From positions 1 through 8,600 of the forward strand of contig JAEYSS010000289.1 in NCBI GenBank assembly GCA_023434425.1: a DNA stretch of 8,600 nt, given 5' to 3'. Origin of the DNA: Pseudomonadota bacterium. Lineage in GTDB: Bacteria; Pseudomonadota; Alphaproteobacteria; Ferrovibrionales; Ferrovibrionaceae. Below, one piece after another: positions 1 through 6,616 of the stretch. The notes beneath the pieces are model-generated. The model made no database searches, had not been told where the DNA came from, and saw only the letters and a program-made list of their open reading frames with translations. The position numbers and the translations under genes were made by a program. Numbering within the stretch: the first letter of the stretch is position 1; every line of letters starts with the position of its first letter.

Positions 1-125
1 ATTACGAGCGCAGCGGCGAATTGCGCGACATCCCGGAAGCGGAGGTTGCGGTTTCCCGTCTGCCGCCCGCACCGGCCGGGGCGAAGATCGCCCGCGTCGA
101 CGTCATCCTGCGCCTGCAGGACTGA
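1..125 (+). CDS. C-terminal end of an unidentified protein (partial)
   Basis: The first complete codon is at position 3 and the reading frame stays open to a TGA at 123-125, giving about 40 residues that end in ARVDVILRLQD. The codons are GC-rich at third positions like the surrounding genes, and the frame stops just before the converging glycan operon, so it is most likely the tail of a real gene that begins outside the window. The visible tail has a proline/alanine-rich stretch (PPAPAG) followed by a strand-like hydrophobic end. I recognise no family from so little sequence. The gene converges on the minus-strand glycosyltransferase with only 20 bp between the two stop codons. Whether it belongs to the same glycan locus cannot be told. 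Confidence 0.6.
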   Translation, partial: YERSGELRDIPEAEVAVSRLPPAPAGAKIARVDVILRLQD

Positions 126-145
126 TCCGGTCCTGAAACGGCCGG

Positions 146-1108
146 TCAGCGCATCGGCGGCGGCTTGTCGAGCGCCTGCAGCGGCCGGTCCGGCATATTC
201 CGCGTGTCGTAATGCACCGCAGCCAGCAGCATCTGGAACCCCATGATGATCGGCAGCAGGCCGATCAGCGCTTCACCGACGGTGGCGGCGATGCCGGTTT
301 CCATCGACTCCCAAAGTTGCACGGCCTCCCACAGGCCGCCGCCGAAGATCAGCAGCACTGACAGCACGAACTCCAGCGAGGCGATATTCAGGTCGCGCAC
401 ATAATAGGTGTAGACCAGACGGCGCAGGAAATTACGCAGGTTGCCGCGCAGGAAAGGCAGGATGCTGCCCAGGACCGACAGGCTGGACCCCGCATCGCCG
501 TATTTCGCCGGAATAGGCACGTCGATCACGACAGCCCGCTCCAGATACAGGTGATGCAACATGTCGCTTTCGAAGAAATAGTCGCGCTTGATGGTGCGCA
601 GCCGCAACCGCGACAGCGCGGCGCGATGGATCGCGGTGAATCCGTTGGTCGGGTCGAAGACCGACCAGTAGCCGCTCGAGAGTTTGGTCAGGAAACTCAG
701 CACGGCATTGCCGAACAGCCGGCCCGGCGGCATGCCCTCCAGATCGCGCAGGAAATAGAAACGGTTGCCCTTGGTGTAGTCCGCGCGTCCAGAGAGAATG
801 GGCAGCAGCAGACTGTCCAGCATCTCGAGCGGCATCTGCCCGTCGCCGTCGATCTTCACCACGATCTCCGCGCCATCCGCCAGCGCCGCCGCATAGCCGG
901 TCATCACCGCGCCGCCAACCCCCTGATTGGTGTCATGCCGCAGCACGCGCACGCGGGGATCGCTGCATTGCACCGCGATGACGTTGCCCGACGACTGCGG
1001 ACAGGCATCGTCGACGCAGTAGATCCGTTCGATCTTCGCCGGAACCGCCGCCAGCACCTGCAGCACGTGATCGGCGACGCGATAACAGGGAATGACGGCG
1101 GCGATCAT
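146..1108 (-). CDS. GT2 family glycosyltransferase, polyprenyl-phosphate sugar synthase type
   Basis: This 320-residue protein has a GT-A fold glycosyltransferase family 2 domain. The N-terminus (AAVIPCYR) leads to the nucleotide-sugar strand with VDDACPQ at 32-38, and the metal/nucleotide DxD site is IDGDGQ at 86-91. DPTNGFTAIHR at 152-162 is the acceptor-loop signature seen in DPM1/GtrB-like enzymes. Two hydrophobic segments at about 246-265 and 277-299 anchor the C-terminus, as in GtrB-type synthases. Family knowledge suggests it transfers a sugar from a nucleotide donor to polyprenyl phosphate on the cytoplasmic face of the inner membrane. The ATG overlaps the stop of the upstream GT-C gene by 4 bp (ATGA), and an AGGAG at 1118-1122 sits 9 nt before the start, so this start is well supported. 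A natural role is to supply the lipid-linked donor for the neighbouring GT-C enzyme. The sugar is not predictable. It is the last gene of the operon. Confidence 0.9.
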   Translation of the reverse strand: MIAAVIPCYRVADHVLQVLAAVPAKIERIYCVDDACPQSSGNVIAVQCSDPRVRVLRHDTNQGVGGAVMTGYAAALADGAEIVVKIDGDGQMPLEMLDSLLLPILSGRADYTKGNRFYFLRDLEGMPPGRLFGNAVLSFLTKLSSGYWSVFDPTNGFTAIHRAALSRLRLRTIKRDYFFESDMLHHLYLERAVVIDVPIPAKYGDAGSSLSVLGSILPFLRGNLRNFLRRLVYTYYVRDLNIASLEFVLSVLLIFGGGLWEAVQLWESMETGIAATVGEALIGLLPIIMGFQMLLAAVHYDTRNMPDRPLQALDKPPPMR

Positions 1109-2517
1109 GCAGCCTGGCTCCTGGCATTCCTGCCGCGCAGGCGGCCGAACCGGTGGGTGACGGCCTCGACCAGAACGGCCGCGACCAGGGCGGAAATCCA
1201 GATCATCGGCAGATTATAGCGCGGAATACTGACCGAGACGAAAGCATAGAAGCCGACCATCAGCAGCACCACGCCGGCGATAACCAGGAAGCCGCGCAAC
1301 TGACCTGTTGCGGCCATGCGGCGAAGCGCGAAAGGCGCCAGCAGCACGGCGACGAAGGTGATGTATTTCCCGGCCCACAGGCCCTGCCAGGCCATGACGA
1401 AGGTTACCGCGACATGCCTGGGCCAGTCCGCCAGCAGAACCGGCAGCAGATTGCCGAGCGTGCCGGGCCGGCTGCCGAGATAGGTCTTCAGGAAGTCAGA
1501 CACCGGAGGATTTCCTGCATAGTGGTATCCGGTCGGCTCCAGCAGCGAGAGTTTGCGTACGGCGTCCTCGCCGAACAGCGCGATGGCCAGGTTGTCGCCG
1601 AAATCGGGCAGCCAGTAGATCCAGGCTTTCCACCATTCACCCCAGGTCATCTGATTGTAGAGCAGGCGCTGCACCAGAATGTCGATGTCGTAACCCACGG
1701 TCATCGCGAATTCGCCGAGCGCTGTCGCGTTGCGCAGCATCCAGGGCAGCACGGAAATCGCATAGCCGGCCGCGACCAGCAGCGCCGCGCCGACACCATA
1801 AGGTCCGACCGCCGTAGCGCCGCGATAATGGCGCAGCAACGGGATCGCCAGGATCACCGCATGGGCCTGATAGACATAGGACGGCCGGATCAGTGCCAGC
1901 AGACCCATGATGGCGCCGAGCCCGAGCAGCAGGCCGGTGCTGCGCCGTATTGCCGGATCGGTGGCGCGCAGCAGCAGCGCCAGAAAGAACGGAAAAACCG
2001 CCAGCAGCGGGGCTTCGGTGAGGAAATGCCGCGCGAAATAGGCATGCGTGCCCGAGGCCGCCACTACGCCCAGCACGGTCCATGACCCCACGGCCGAAAG
2101 GCCGAAGCTGCGCGCAACCGCCCAGCTGCCCCACAGGCCCATGGTGGCGATCAGTGCCATCGTGCCACGCGTCCGCAGGCTGTAACGGATCTGGCAATGC
2201 GCGCGCGGATTCTGGTAATGCCTGAACTGGCAGGCGAGGGTTGGCTCCAGCGCCGGATCGACCTTCAGCAGGACGGCGTAGAGCAGGGGTGCCACCGGCG
2301 TGAAAAACGCGGTCGGCGCCGGTACGCGATCGGTTACGGCCTGATCGGAATAGACGCCATGAATCGCCAGGTTGCGGCTGACGGTCAGATACTGCAACTC
2401 GTCGGCATAGATCGGCCGCGGCGGCTTCGACGCCATCTGCGCGACGATGATGACGGCGGCAACCAGCAGCGCCAGCCAGGCGGAACTGGCGTAGCGGATC
2501 AGGGACTCGCGAGTCAT
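1105..2517 (-). CDS. GT-C fold membrane glycosyltransferase (ArnT/PMT-like)
   Basis: This is a polytopic inner-membrane protein of 470 residues from the chosen start. After the first membrane segment (about 12-28) comes IYADELQYLT with the acidic pair D39-E40 in the first periplasmic loop, the position of the catalytic acidic motif in GT-C enzymes. PVAPLLYAVLL (about 74-84) follows as in PMT_2/GT83-like proteins. Further family-like marks are LPWMLRN at 257-263 and the late IPRYNLP at 431-437, with about ten hydrophobic segments overall. Such enzymes use polyprenyl-phosphate sugars at the periplasmic face to decorate lipids, glycans or proteins. The ATG at 2517 overlaps the upstream amidotransferase stop by 4 bp. 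A longer reading from 2595 lies inside that gene and is unlikely. The periplasmic loop contains two cysteines (C96 and C108) that could form a disulfide. The acceptor is unknown. The adjacent GT2 synthase probably makes its donor. Confidence 0.85.
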   Translation of the reverse strand: MTRESLIRYASSAWLALLVAAVIIVAQMASKPPRPIYADELQYLTVSRNLAIHGVYSDQAVTDRVPAPTAFFTPVAPLLYAVLLKVDPALEPTLACQFRHYQNPRAHCQIRYSLRTRGTMALIATMGLWGSWAVARSFGLSAVGSWTVLGVVAASGTHAYFARHFLTEAPLLAVFPFFLALLLRATDPAIRRSTGLLLGLGAIMGLLALIRPSYVYQAHAVILAIPLLRHYRGATAVGPYGVGAALLVAAGYAISVLPWMLRNATALGEFAMTVGYDIDILVQRLLYNQMTWGEWWKAWIYWLPDFGDNLAIALFGEDAVRKLSLLEPTGYHYAGNPPVSDFLKTYLGSRPGTLGNLLPVLLADWPRHVAVTFVMAWQGLWAGKYITFVAVLLAPFALRRMAATGQLRGFLVIAGVVLLMVGFYAFVSVSIPRYNLPMIWISALVAAVLVEAVTHRFGRLRGRNARSQAA

Positions 2518-4487
2518 GCGGCGTATCTTTTTGGTATGGCGTTGATGGCACGCATTGCTGTCGGCATGTCGAGCCCGATGCGCTGGAAATACCATTCCAG
2601 CCCGTCGAGGCGCGGAATGTTTTCCGTCATCACCTTCTCCAGCGCTTCCGCCCGCCCGATATCGCCATTGCGGATCTGGTTGGAGCGGAAGGTGTCGTTC
2701 TCGCTGAAGCCGGCCACCGTGCAGTAGATGTAGTTGTAAAAGGGCGCCGTGCCGTCGCCGATGCGCCAGGTGTTCGGTGAATCGGCGGCATTCTCCCAGC
2801 CGAATTCATTGAAGATGGTGCGGTTCACCTCGCGCTCGTCCCAGGGCACGAAGTCGAACAGGTTGTAATAGTCGCGGCGCGGTTCGACATAGAACGAGAA
2901 AAACCCGGTCGCGGTATCTGGGATCGAGCGGTTGATGTAGCCGGGATTGCGCAGGAAGGCGAAACCGTAATAGGCCAGCAGCTTCAGCTTGGCGAGCGGG
3001 CTGAGATAGTCGGTGCGTTCGCGCTCCCAGTGTGGCGCCACGCCGGCGAAGCCTTCCTTGAAATCGGCATTCTCCAGCGGGCTCATCATCCAGATATTCA
3101 GGTCGATGCCGTTCTGCGCCTTGATCCTGTTGACCCAGGAAAAGAAATGCTTGTCGCCGGCCATGAACAGCGGGATCAGGCCGAGGTCGGGCTGTTTCAG
3201 CCAGGCCGAGACATTGCTGCGGATATAGTCGAGTTTGCGCGTGATGTCGGCCGAGACGAGAATATTCTCCAGGCCGAGCCGGCCACAGACACGCGCGATA
3301 TTGCGCCGGGCCAGATCCGTGACCATGCCCCAGTCGTAGGTATAGGTGAGTGGCTTGAGCCCGAAGTCGCGCACCAGCATATGCGCGCCATAGCAGCTGT
3401 CGCGCCCGCCGCTGAGCGGCAGGATGCAGAAGGTGTCGCGTCCCTTGTCGCGTGCTGCGCGGGCATAACCCTCGACCAGCGTGGCCAGCGTCTGCTTGCT
3501 CTGGCCCTTGACCACGGTCGGTTTCATATGCCGGCAGTAGTTGCAGACGCCATCGGCGTCGAAAGCGATATGCGGATAGGAGGCAGGCAGGATACAGCGC
3601 GTGCAGCGCCGCTGCCTGCGCAGCGCAGCCTCGTCATACTGCACGAAGCCCCAGTCGCGGATCGCGCTGGCAGCACGGCCGGCATCGAAGGCGAAGTGCC
3701 GCTGCGGGAAGGGTTCGACGCCATAGGGCAGATCGAGTGCGGTTTCGTGCAACGTGTCGATATCGACCAGCAGGCCGGTAAACGGCGTTACCTGCTGCGG
3801 CAGACCCAGACCGAGGCCGGCGACACGGGGATCGTTGCGCAGACTGTCGAGGAAGTAGCGCTCGGACGCGAAAATCACGCAGCCGGCGCCGCGCAGCACG
3901 AACAGCGAGCCGGTATTGCTGGCCAGCAGCAGCTTCCGCTCGGTGGCGCAGATTGCCGCCACCGAAGCGCTGCCTTCCAACTGGCCGAACACGCGGCGGG
4001 TCGCTGCGGCCAGTCCGTCCCCTGCCGTTTCAGGGGTGGCACGTCCATCGGCCAGCAGCGCCAGCAGGGCTTCGGTATCCACCTCCGCCGTGCGGCTGGC
4101 CGGATCGGGATGGCGCCGCCACAGGTCGTCCGGATTGGCGAGCACGCCGTTGTGGATCAGGGCGATATTGTCGCGCAGCAGCGGCTGGTTGTTGCGGTCA
4201 TCCTGCCAGCTGCCAGAGGTCGCCATGCGGGCATGGCCGATCAGGCAGATGGGCGCCTGTGCGGTCGCAGCGTCGATCAGGCTGCTGTATGCCGGAAGGC
4301 GCAGCAGCCGATCAGGGCTGCAGGGCCGCTTGACGATGGAGAGCGTGCCGGCGGCCAGCGCAGCGATGCCGGATGCATCACGGCCACGCTGCTGCGAGTG
4401 CTGAAACAGCATTTCGGCGAGCAGGCGCACCTGCTCGGACGCAATACCTGCGTCCGGCCCGGCCAAGACGCCGAAAATCCCGCACAT
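2514..4487 (-). CDS. Fused class II glutamine amidotransferase + WbpG/PseA-like N-acetyl sugar amidotransferase
   Basis: This 657-residue protein has two catalytic halves. Residues 1-250 are an Ntn-type glutaminase: MCGIFGVL places the nucleophile at Cys2, followed by RGRDASGIA (34-42), GHARMATSG (84-92), NNQPL (99-103), IHNG (111-114) and VDTEAL (136-141), matching the GlmS/PurF/AsnB pattern. Residues from about 285 to the end resemble the N-acetyl sugar amidotransferase family (WbpG/PseA). They carry a CxxC...CxxC zinc-type knuckle (C295, C298, C315, C318) and a PP-loop SGGRDS at 359-364 for ATP-dependent adenylation. Known relatives use ammonia from a separate HisH-type glutaminase to form acetamidino groups on sugars in O-antigen or on pseudaminic/legionaminic acids. 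Here the glutaminase is of a different fold and is fused. The start is the ATG at 4487 because Cys must directly follow Met; a longer reading to 4604 overlaps the flippase gene. A weak AGGGG lies at 4498-4502. No HisF-like partner is visible. Sugar substrate unknown. Confidence 0.88.
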   Translation of the reverse strand: MCGIFGVLAGPDAGIASEQVRLLAEMLFQHSQQRGRDASGIAALAAGTLSIVKRPCSPDRLLRLPAYSSLIDAATAQAPICLIGHARMATSGSWQDDRNNQPLLRDNIALIHNGVLANPDDLWRRHPDPASRTAEVDTEALLALLADGRATPETAGDGLAAATRRVFGQLEGSASVAAICATERKLLLASNTGSLFVLRGAGCVIFASERYFLDSLRNDPRVAGLGLGLPQQVTPFTGLLVDIDTLHETALDLPYGVEPFPQRHFAFDAGRAASAIRDWGFVQYDEAALRRQRRCTRCILPASYPHIAFDADGVCNYCRHMKPTVVKGQSKQTLATLVEGYARAARDKGRDTFCILPLSGGRDSCYGAHMLVRDFGLKPLTYTYDWGMVTDLARRNIARVCGRLGLENILVSADITRKLDYIRSNVSAWLKQPDLGLIPLFMAGDKHFFSWVNRIKAQNGIDLNIWMMSPLENADFKEGFAGVAPHWERERTDYLSPLAKLKLLAYYGFAFLRNPGYINRSIPDTATGFFSFYVEPRRDYYNLFDFVPWDEREVNRTIFNEFGWENAADSPNTWRIGDGTAPFYNYIYCTVAGFSENDTFRSNQIRNGDIGRAEALEKVMTENIPRLDGLEWYFQRIGLDMPTAMRAINAIPKRYAA

Positions 4488-4540
4488 AATTCGCTGACCC
4501 CTGAACCCCGAGGGCGAGACTAGCCATCTTCCGCAGCAGT

Positions 4541-5821
4541 TTAAAGGCGCAGCCTGAAGACGGACGGCAACAACAGATGGCCGGTACGCTGCCGGACCAT
4601 CCAAACCAGAAGCAGGCAGGCGAAGACGGAGGACAGGCCGGTGGCGATGGCCGCGCCTTCAATACCCAGCGGCGGAATGAGCAGCAGGTTCAGCAGTGCA
4701 TTGGCGAACGTCACCGACAGCTGGAACACGCTTTGCGCGCCGGCATGGCCGGCCAGCATCAGGATTTCCTCGAAGGTAGAATAAGTCAGGTAAGGCGCCA
4801 TCAGCGCGATCAATATCAGCAGTGCCGCCAGGCCCTGTTCCAGATCGCCGGCACCGACCAGCAGTCGCACCGCCGGCTGATACAGCTGCCAGGCCGCAAG
4901 AAAGACCAGCACCAGGACGGGCCAGGCCACGATCTGCACCTGCGTCACCAGCCGGCGGATCGCCGCGCCATCTCCGGCGGCCAGCAGCCGGGTCAGACCG
5001 GGATTGAGCAGGTTGCGCAGCACCAGGGCGACATTGCCCAGCCCTTCGACCAGCATGGACGCGAAGGCGTAGATGCCGACCTCGCGGTCGCCGAGGAACA
5101 GCCCCAGCATCAGCGTGTCGACGCGCAGGTTGATATCGGCCATCAGGCTGGCGCCGAAACTGCGCAGCCCGAACTGCAGCATCTCTGTGGCATGCCGCAC
5201 AGACACGCCGCGCGGCGCGCCGCTCCGGTACAGCGGCCGCGTCGCCCCGGCGAGATACAGGCTGACGGTTATCTCGGCCAGCGAGAAGGCCGCACCCAGC
5301 CGGTCGGGGCTGTCGTCACATGCCGCGACGGCCGCGACCGTGCCGCCGATGACGAGGTAGCGCAGCATCTGCCCGATCGCATGGCGTCGCATGAGGGAGG
5401 CGCCGTTGAGTGCCGCCAGGCCGATCTTGTTTAGGCCGAAGAACAGCAGGCCGGGTGCCATCCACAGAATGGCGGCGGCGGTCGCCGGACTGTCGAGCGC
5501 CTGGCCGATGGCGGGGGCGCAGAGCAGCGCCAGCAGGGCGGTCCCCAGGGCGAAGGGCAGGGCGGCGGCGAGTGCCGAGGCGAGGATGCCGGCGGCGCTC
5601 CCGGGTGCGAGGGCAATGCTGCGAAAGGCCGCATTGTGCAGGCCGGCGGCGCTGACATGACCGGCGATCACGAAGATTGCCATGGCCTGGCCGAACACGC
5701 CGAGGCCGGTGGCGCCGAAAACCGCACCGACCACGACGTTGATGGTCAGGCCGGCGGCCGCCATGACGGCGAAGGCGGCATAGCTCCAGGCCGTGTCGAT
5801 CGCGATCTTGTTCTTGGTCAT
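4541..5821 (-). CDS. Polysaccharide flippase, Wzx-like (MOP superfamily)
   Basis: This is a highly hydrophobic protein of 426 residues from the ATG at 5821 (431 from an upstream GTG at 5836). Roughly a dozen membrane segments are spread along its length. The N-terminus (IDTAWSYAAFAVMAAAG) and the GxxGLGVFGQAMAI segment resemble RfbX/Wzx and other polysaccharide-biosynthesis proteins of the MOP superfamily; the internal LRVDTLMLGLFLGDREVGIYAFA is typical of the second half of such proteins. It most likely moves an undecaprenyl-linked sugar or oligosaccharide to the periplasmic leaflet. An in-frame TAG 24 nt before the GTG bounds the start, and neither start has a convincing Shine-Dalgarno. It is the first gene of the minus-strand operon, 53 bp upstream of the amidotransferase start. 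No Wzy polymerase or ligase is visible in the window, so the class of glycan cannot be fixed. Confidence 0.85.
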   Translation of the reverse strand: MTKNKIAIDTAWSYAAFAVMAAAGLTINVVVGAVFGATGLGVFGQAMAIFVIAGHVSAAGLHNAAFRSIALAPGSAAGILASALAAALPFALGTALLALLCAPAIGQALDSPATAAAILWMAPGLLFFGLNKIGLAALNGASLMRRHAIGQMLRYLVIGGTVAAVAACDDSPDRLGAAFSLAEITVSLYLAGATRPLYRSGAPRGVSVRHATEMLQFGLRSFGASLMADINLRVDTLMLGLFLGDREVGIYAFASMLVEGLGNVALVLRNLLNPGLTRLLAAGDGAAIRRLVTQVQIVAWPVLVLVFLAAWQLYQPAVRLLVGAGDLEQGLAALLILIALMAPYLTYSTFEEILMLAGHAGAQSVFQLSVTFANALLNLLLIPPLGIEGAAIATGLSSVFACLLLVWMVRQRTGHLLLPSVFRLRL

Positions 5822-5911
5822 CAGGATTTTGGGCACGGCTCGGTGAGGCGCGGCACTCTACGGCAGCAGGCCAGGCCTTGCCATCGCCGCTTCCTGCGAG
5901 CCATTCGCAGA

Positions 5912-5928
5912 TTTAGAACCATTCCAAA
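5912..5928. promoter_or_regulatory. Irr-type iron control element (ICE box)
   Basis: The sequence TTTAGAA-CCA-TTCCAAA is an inverted repeat with a 3-nt centre and a single mismatch (TTCCAAA instead of TTCTAAA). This corresponds to the ICE/Irr box of alphaproteobacteria, remembered as TTTAGAA-N3-TTCTAAA. It stands out as AT-rich in GC-rich surroundings and ends 5 bp before the -35 of the rubrerythrin promoter. Irr senses iron through haem and is known to control iron-storage and rubrerythrin-like genes such as mbfA. Repression at low iron is the likely effect here, but this is inference. The site also lies about 75-90 bp upstream of the flippase start. Confidence 0.7.
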
Positions 5929-5933
5929 CAACC

Positions 5934-5961
5934 TTGACTGTCAGCTTGGCGGGTCCATAAT
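5934..5961 (+). promoter_or_regulatory. Sigma70-type promoter of the rubrerythrin operon
   Basis: A TTGACT -35 hexamer (5934-5939) and a CATAAT -10 hexamer (5956-5961) are separated by 16 nt, each with one mismatch to the consensus. Transcription would start near 5968. The pair is the best promoter-like signal I see in the window and faces the rubrerythrin gene. The Irr-type palindrome lies directly upstream. Confidence 0.7.
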
Positions 5962-6099
5962 CCCCCGCGTTCCGAATCTCTGTCCCGCTGCCCCCCGCCC
6001 CACAGTTCTGGGGTCGGCAGTCCGGGGGCCAGACGGGACGCCCGCTGCCGGATCCCATGGTCTGCGCGGCGGCAAGCGACAGCCAAGGAGGACCGCATT
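5962..6099 (+). promoter_or_regulatory. Long GC-rich leader with small hairpins upstream of rubrerythrin
   Basis: If the promoter is right, the mRNA carries about 130 nt before the ATG. The leader holds a CCCCA/TGGGG hairpin (5998-6002 with 6009-6013). It also holds a nested structure in which TCCGG (6021-6025) pairs with CCGGA (6048-6052) around an inner CGGG-ACG-CCCG hairpin (6034-6044). A strong AGGAGG at 6086-6091 sits 8 nt before the ATG at 6100. I recognise no known riboswitch class. In this GC content such hairpins can occur by chance. Confidence 0.4.
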
Positions 6100-6519
6100 A
6101 TGGCCGCACTCAAAGGTACCAAGACCCACGGCAATCTGAAGGAAGCCTTCGCCGGTGAAAGCCAGGCGAACCGCCGCTATCTCTACTTCGCCCAGAAGGC
6201 CGACGTGGAAGGCTACAACGATGTCGCCGCCGTGTTCCGCTCGACCGCGGAAGGCGAGACCGGCCATGCCCATGGCCATCTCGAATTCATGGCCGAAGTG
6301 GGCGACCCGGCCACCGATCTGCCGATCGGCCCGACCGCGTCGAACCTGAAGGCCGCCGTCGCCGGCGAGACGCATGAATACACCGACATGTATCCCGGCA
6401 TGGCGAAGACCGCCCGCGAGGAAGGCTTCGACGAGATCGCCGAATGGTTCGAGACGCTGGCCAAGGCTGAAAAGAGCCATGCCGGCCGTTTCCAGAAGGC
6501 CCTCGACACCCTGGGCTGA
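6100..6519 (+). CDS. Rubrerythrin, ferritin-like di-iron domain only
   Basis: This 139-residue protein is a four-helix di-iron rubrerythrin. The expected ligand pattern is visible: E20 in AGESQANRRY, the E53-x-x-H56 pair in EGETGHAHGH, E90 and E93 in GETHEYTDMYP, and E124-x-x-H127 in KAEKSHAGRF. Rubrerythrins reduce hydrogen peroxide in the cytoplasm. Classical forms of about 190 residues end in a rubredoxin FeS4 domain that delivers electrons. Here the protein stops after the di-iron domain and has no cysteine, so it needs an external electron donor. The adjacent Fe-S protein is a reasonable candidate (inference). The start is firm: AGGAGG at 6086-6091 and an ATG at 6100. The upstream promoter with an Irr-type box points to iron-responsive expression. 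It is the first gene of a plus-strand cassette that continues after a stem-loop. Confidence 0.93.
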   Translation: MAALKGTKTHGNLKEAFAGESQANRRYLYFAQKADVEGYNDVAAVFRSTAEGETGHAHGHLEFMAEVGDPATDLPIGPTASNLKAAVAGETHEYTDMYPGMAKTAREEGFDEIAEWFETLAKAEKSHAGRFQKALDTLG

Positions 6520-6543
6520 GTTCCCGGTTCGGTGAGCTAAACG

Positions 6544-6581
6544 ATCCGCGGAGTCTGTCTGCCCTGACCGACTCCGCGGAT
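6544..6581. repeat. Perfect 12-bp inverted repeat between rubrerythrin and the Fe-S gene
   Basis: The left arm ATCCGCGGAGTC (6544-6555) and the right arm GACTCCGCGGAT (6570-6581) are exact reverse complements around a 14-nt centre. In RNA this makes a stable 12-bp stem. It lacks a following U-run (the next bases are GATGACCAGCACG, counting from the end of the arm outwards), so it is not a classical intrinsic terminator. It could partially terminate, protect the 3' end of an abundant rubrerythrin transcript, or act as a DNA operator for the downstream gene. Confidence 0.75.
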
Positions 6582-6616
6582 GACCAGCACGTTTAAAAGC
6601 ACCCCTGGGGAAGACC

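Noticed and set aside
110..150. Possible bidirectional terminator between the convergent genes (CCGGTC / GGCCGG around CTGAAAC)
   Set aside because: The stem is only six pairs with a G-T wobble and has no T-run, so it is not distinguishable from chance in GC-rich sequence.
1153..2085. A 310-codon open frame on the + strand
   Set aside because: It is antisense to the GT-C gene, whose membrane segments and motifs are convincing; the translation is Gln/Arg/His-rich.
3030..4523. A 497-codon open frame on the + strand
   Set aside because: It lies antisense to the clearly recognisable amidotransferase, its product is rich in Gln, Arg, His and Ala with no family motif, and it is explained by the GC-rich codon pattern of the real gene.
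5837..5935. Promoter for the minus-strand glycan operon
   Set aside because: I searched the reverse complement upstream of the flippase and found no pair of -35/-10 hexamers with acceptable spacing.
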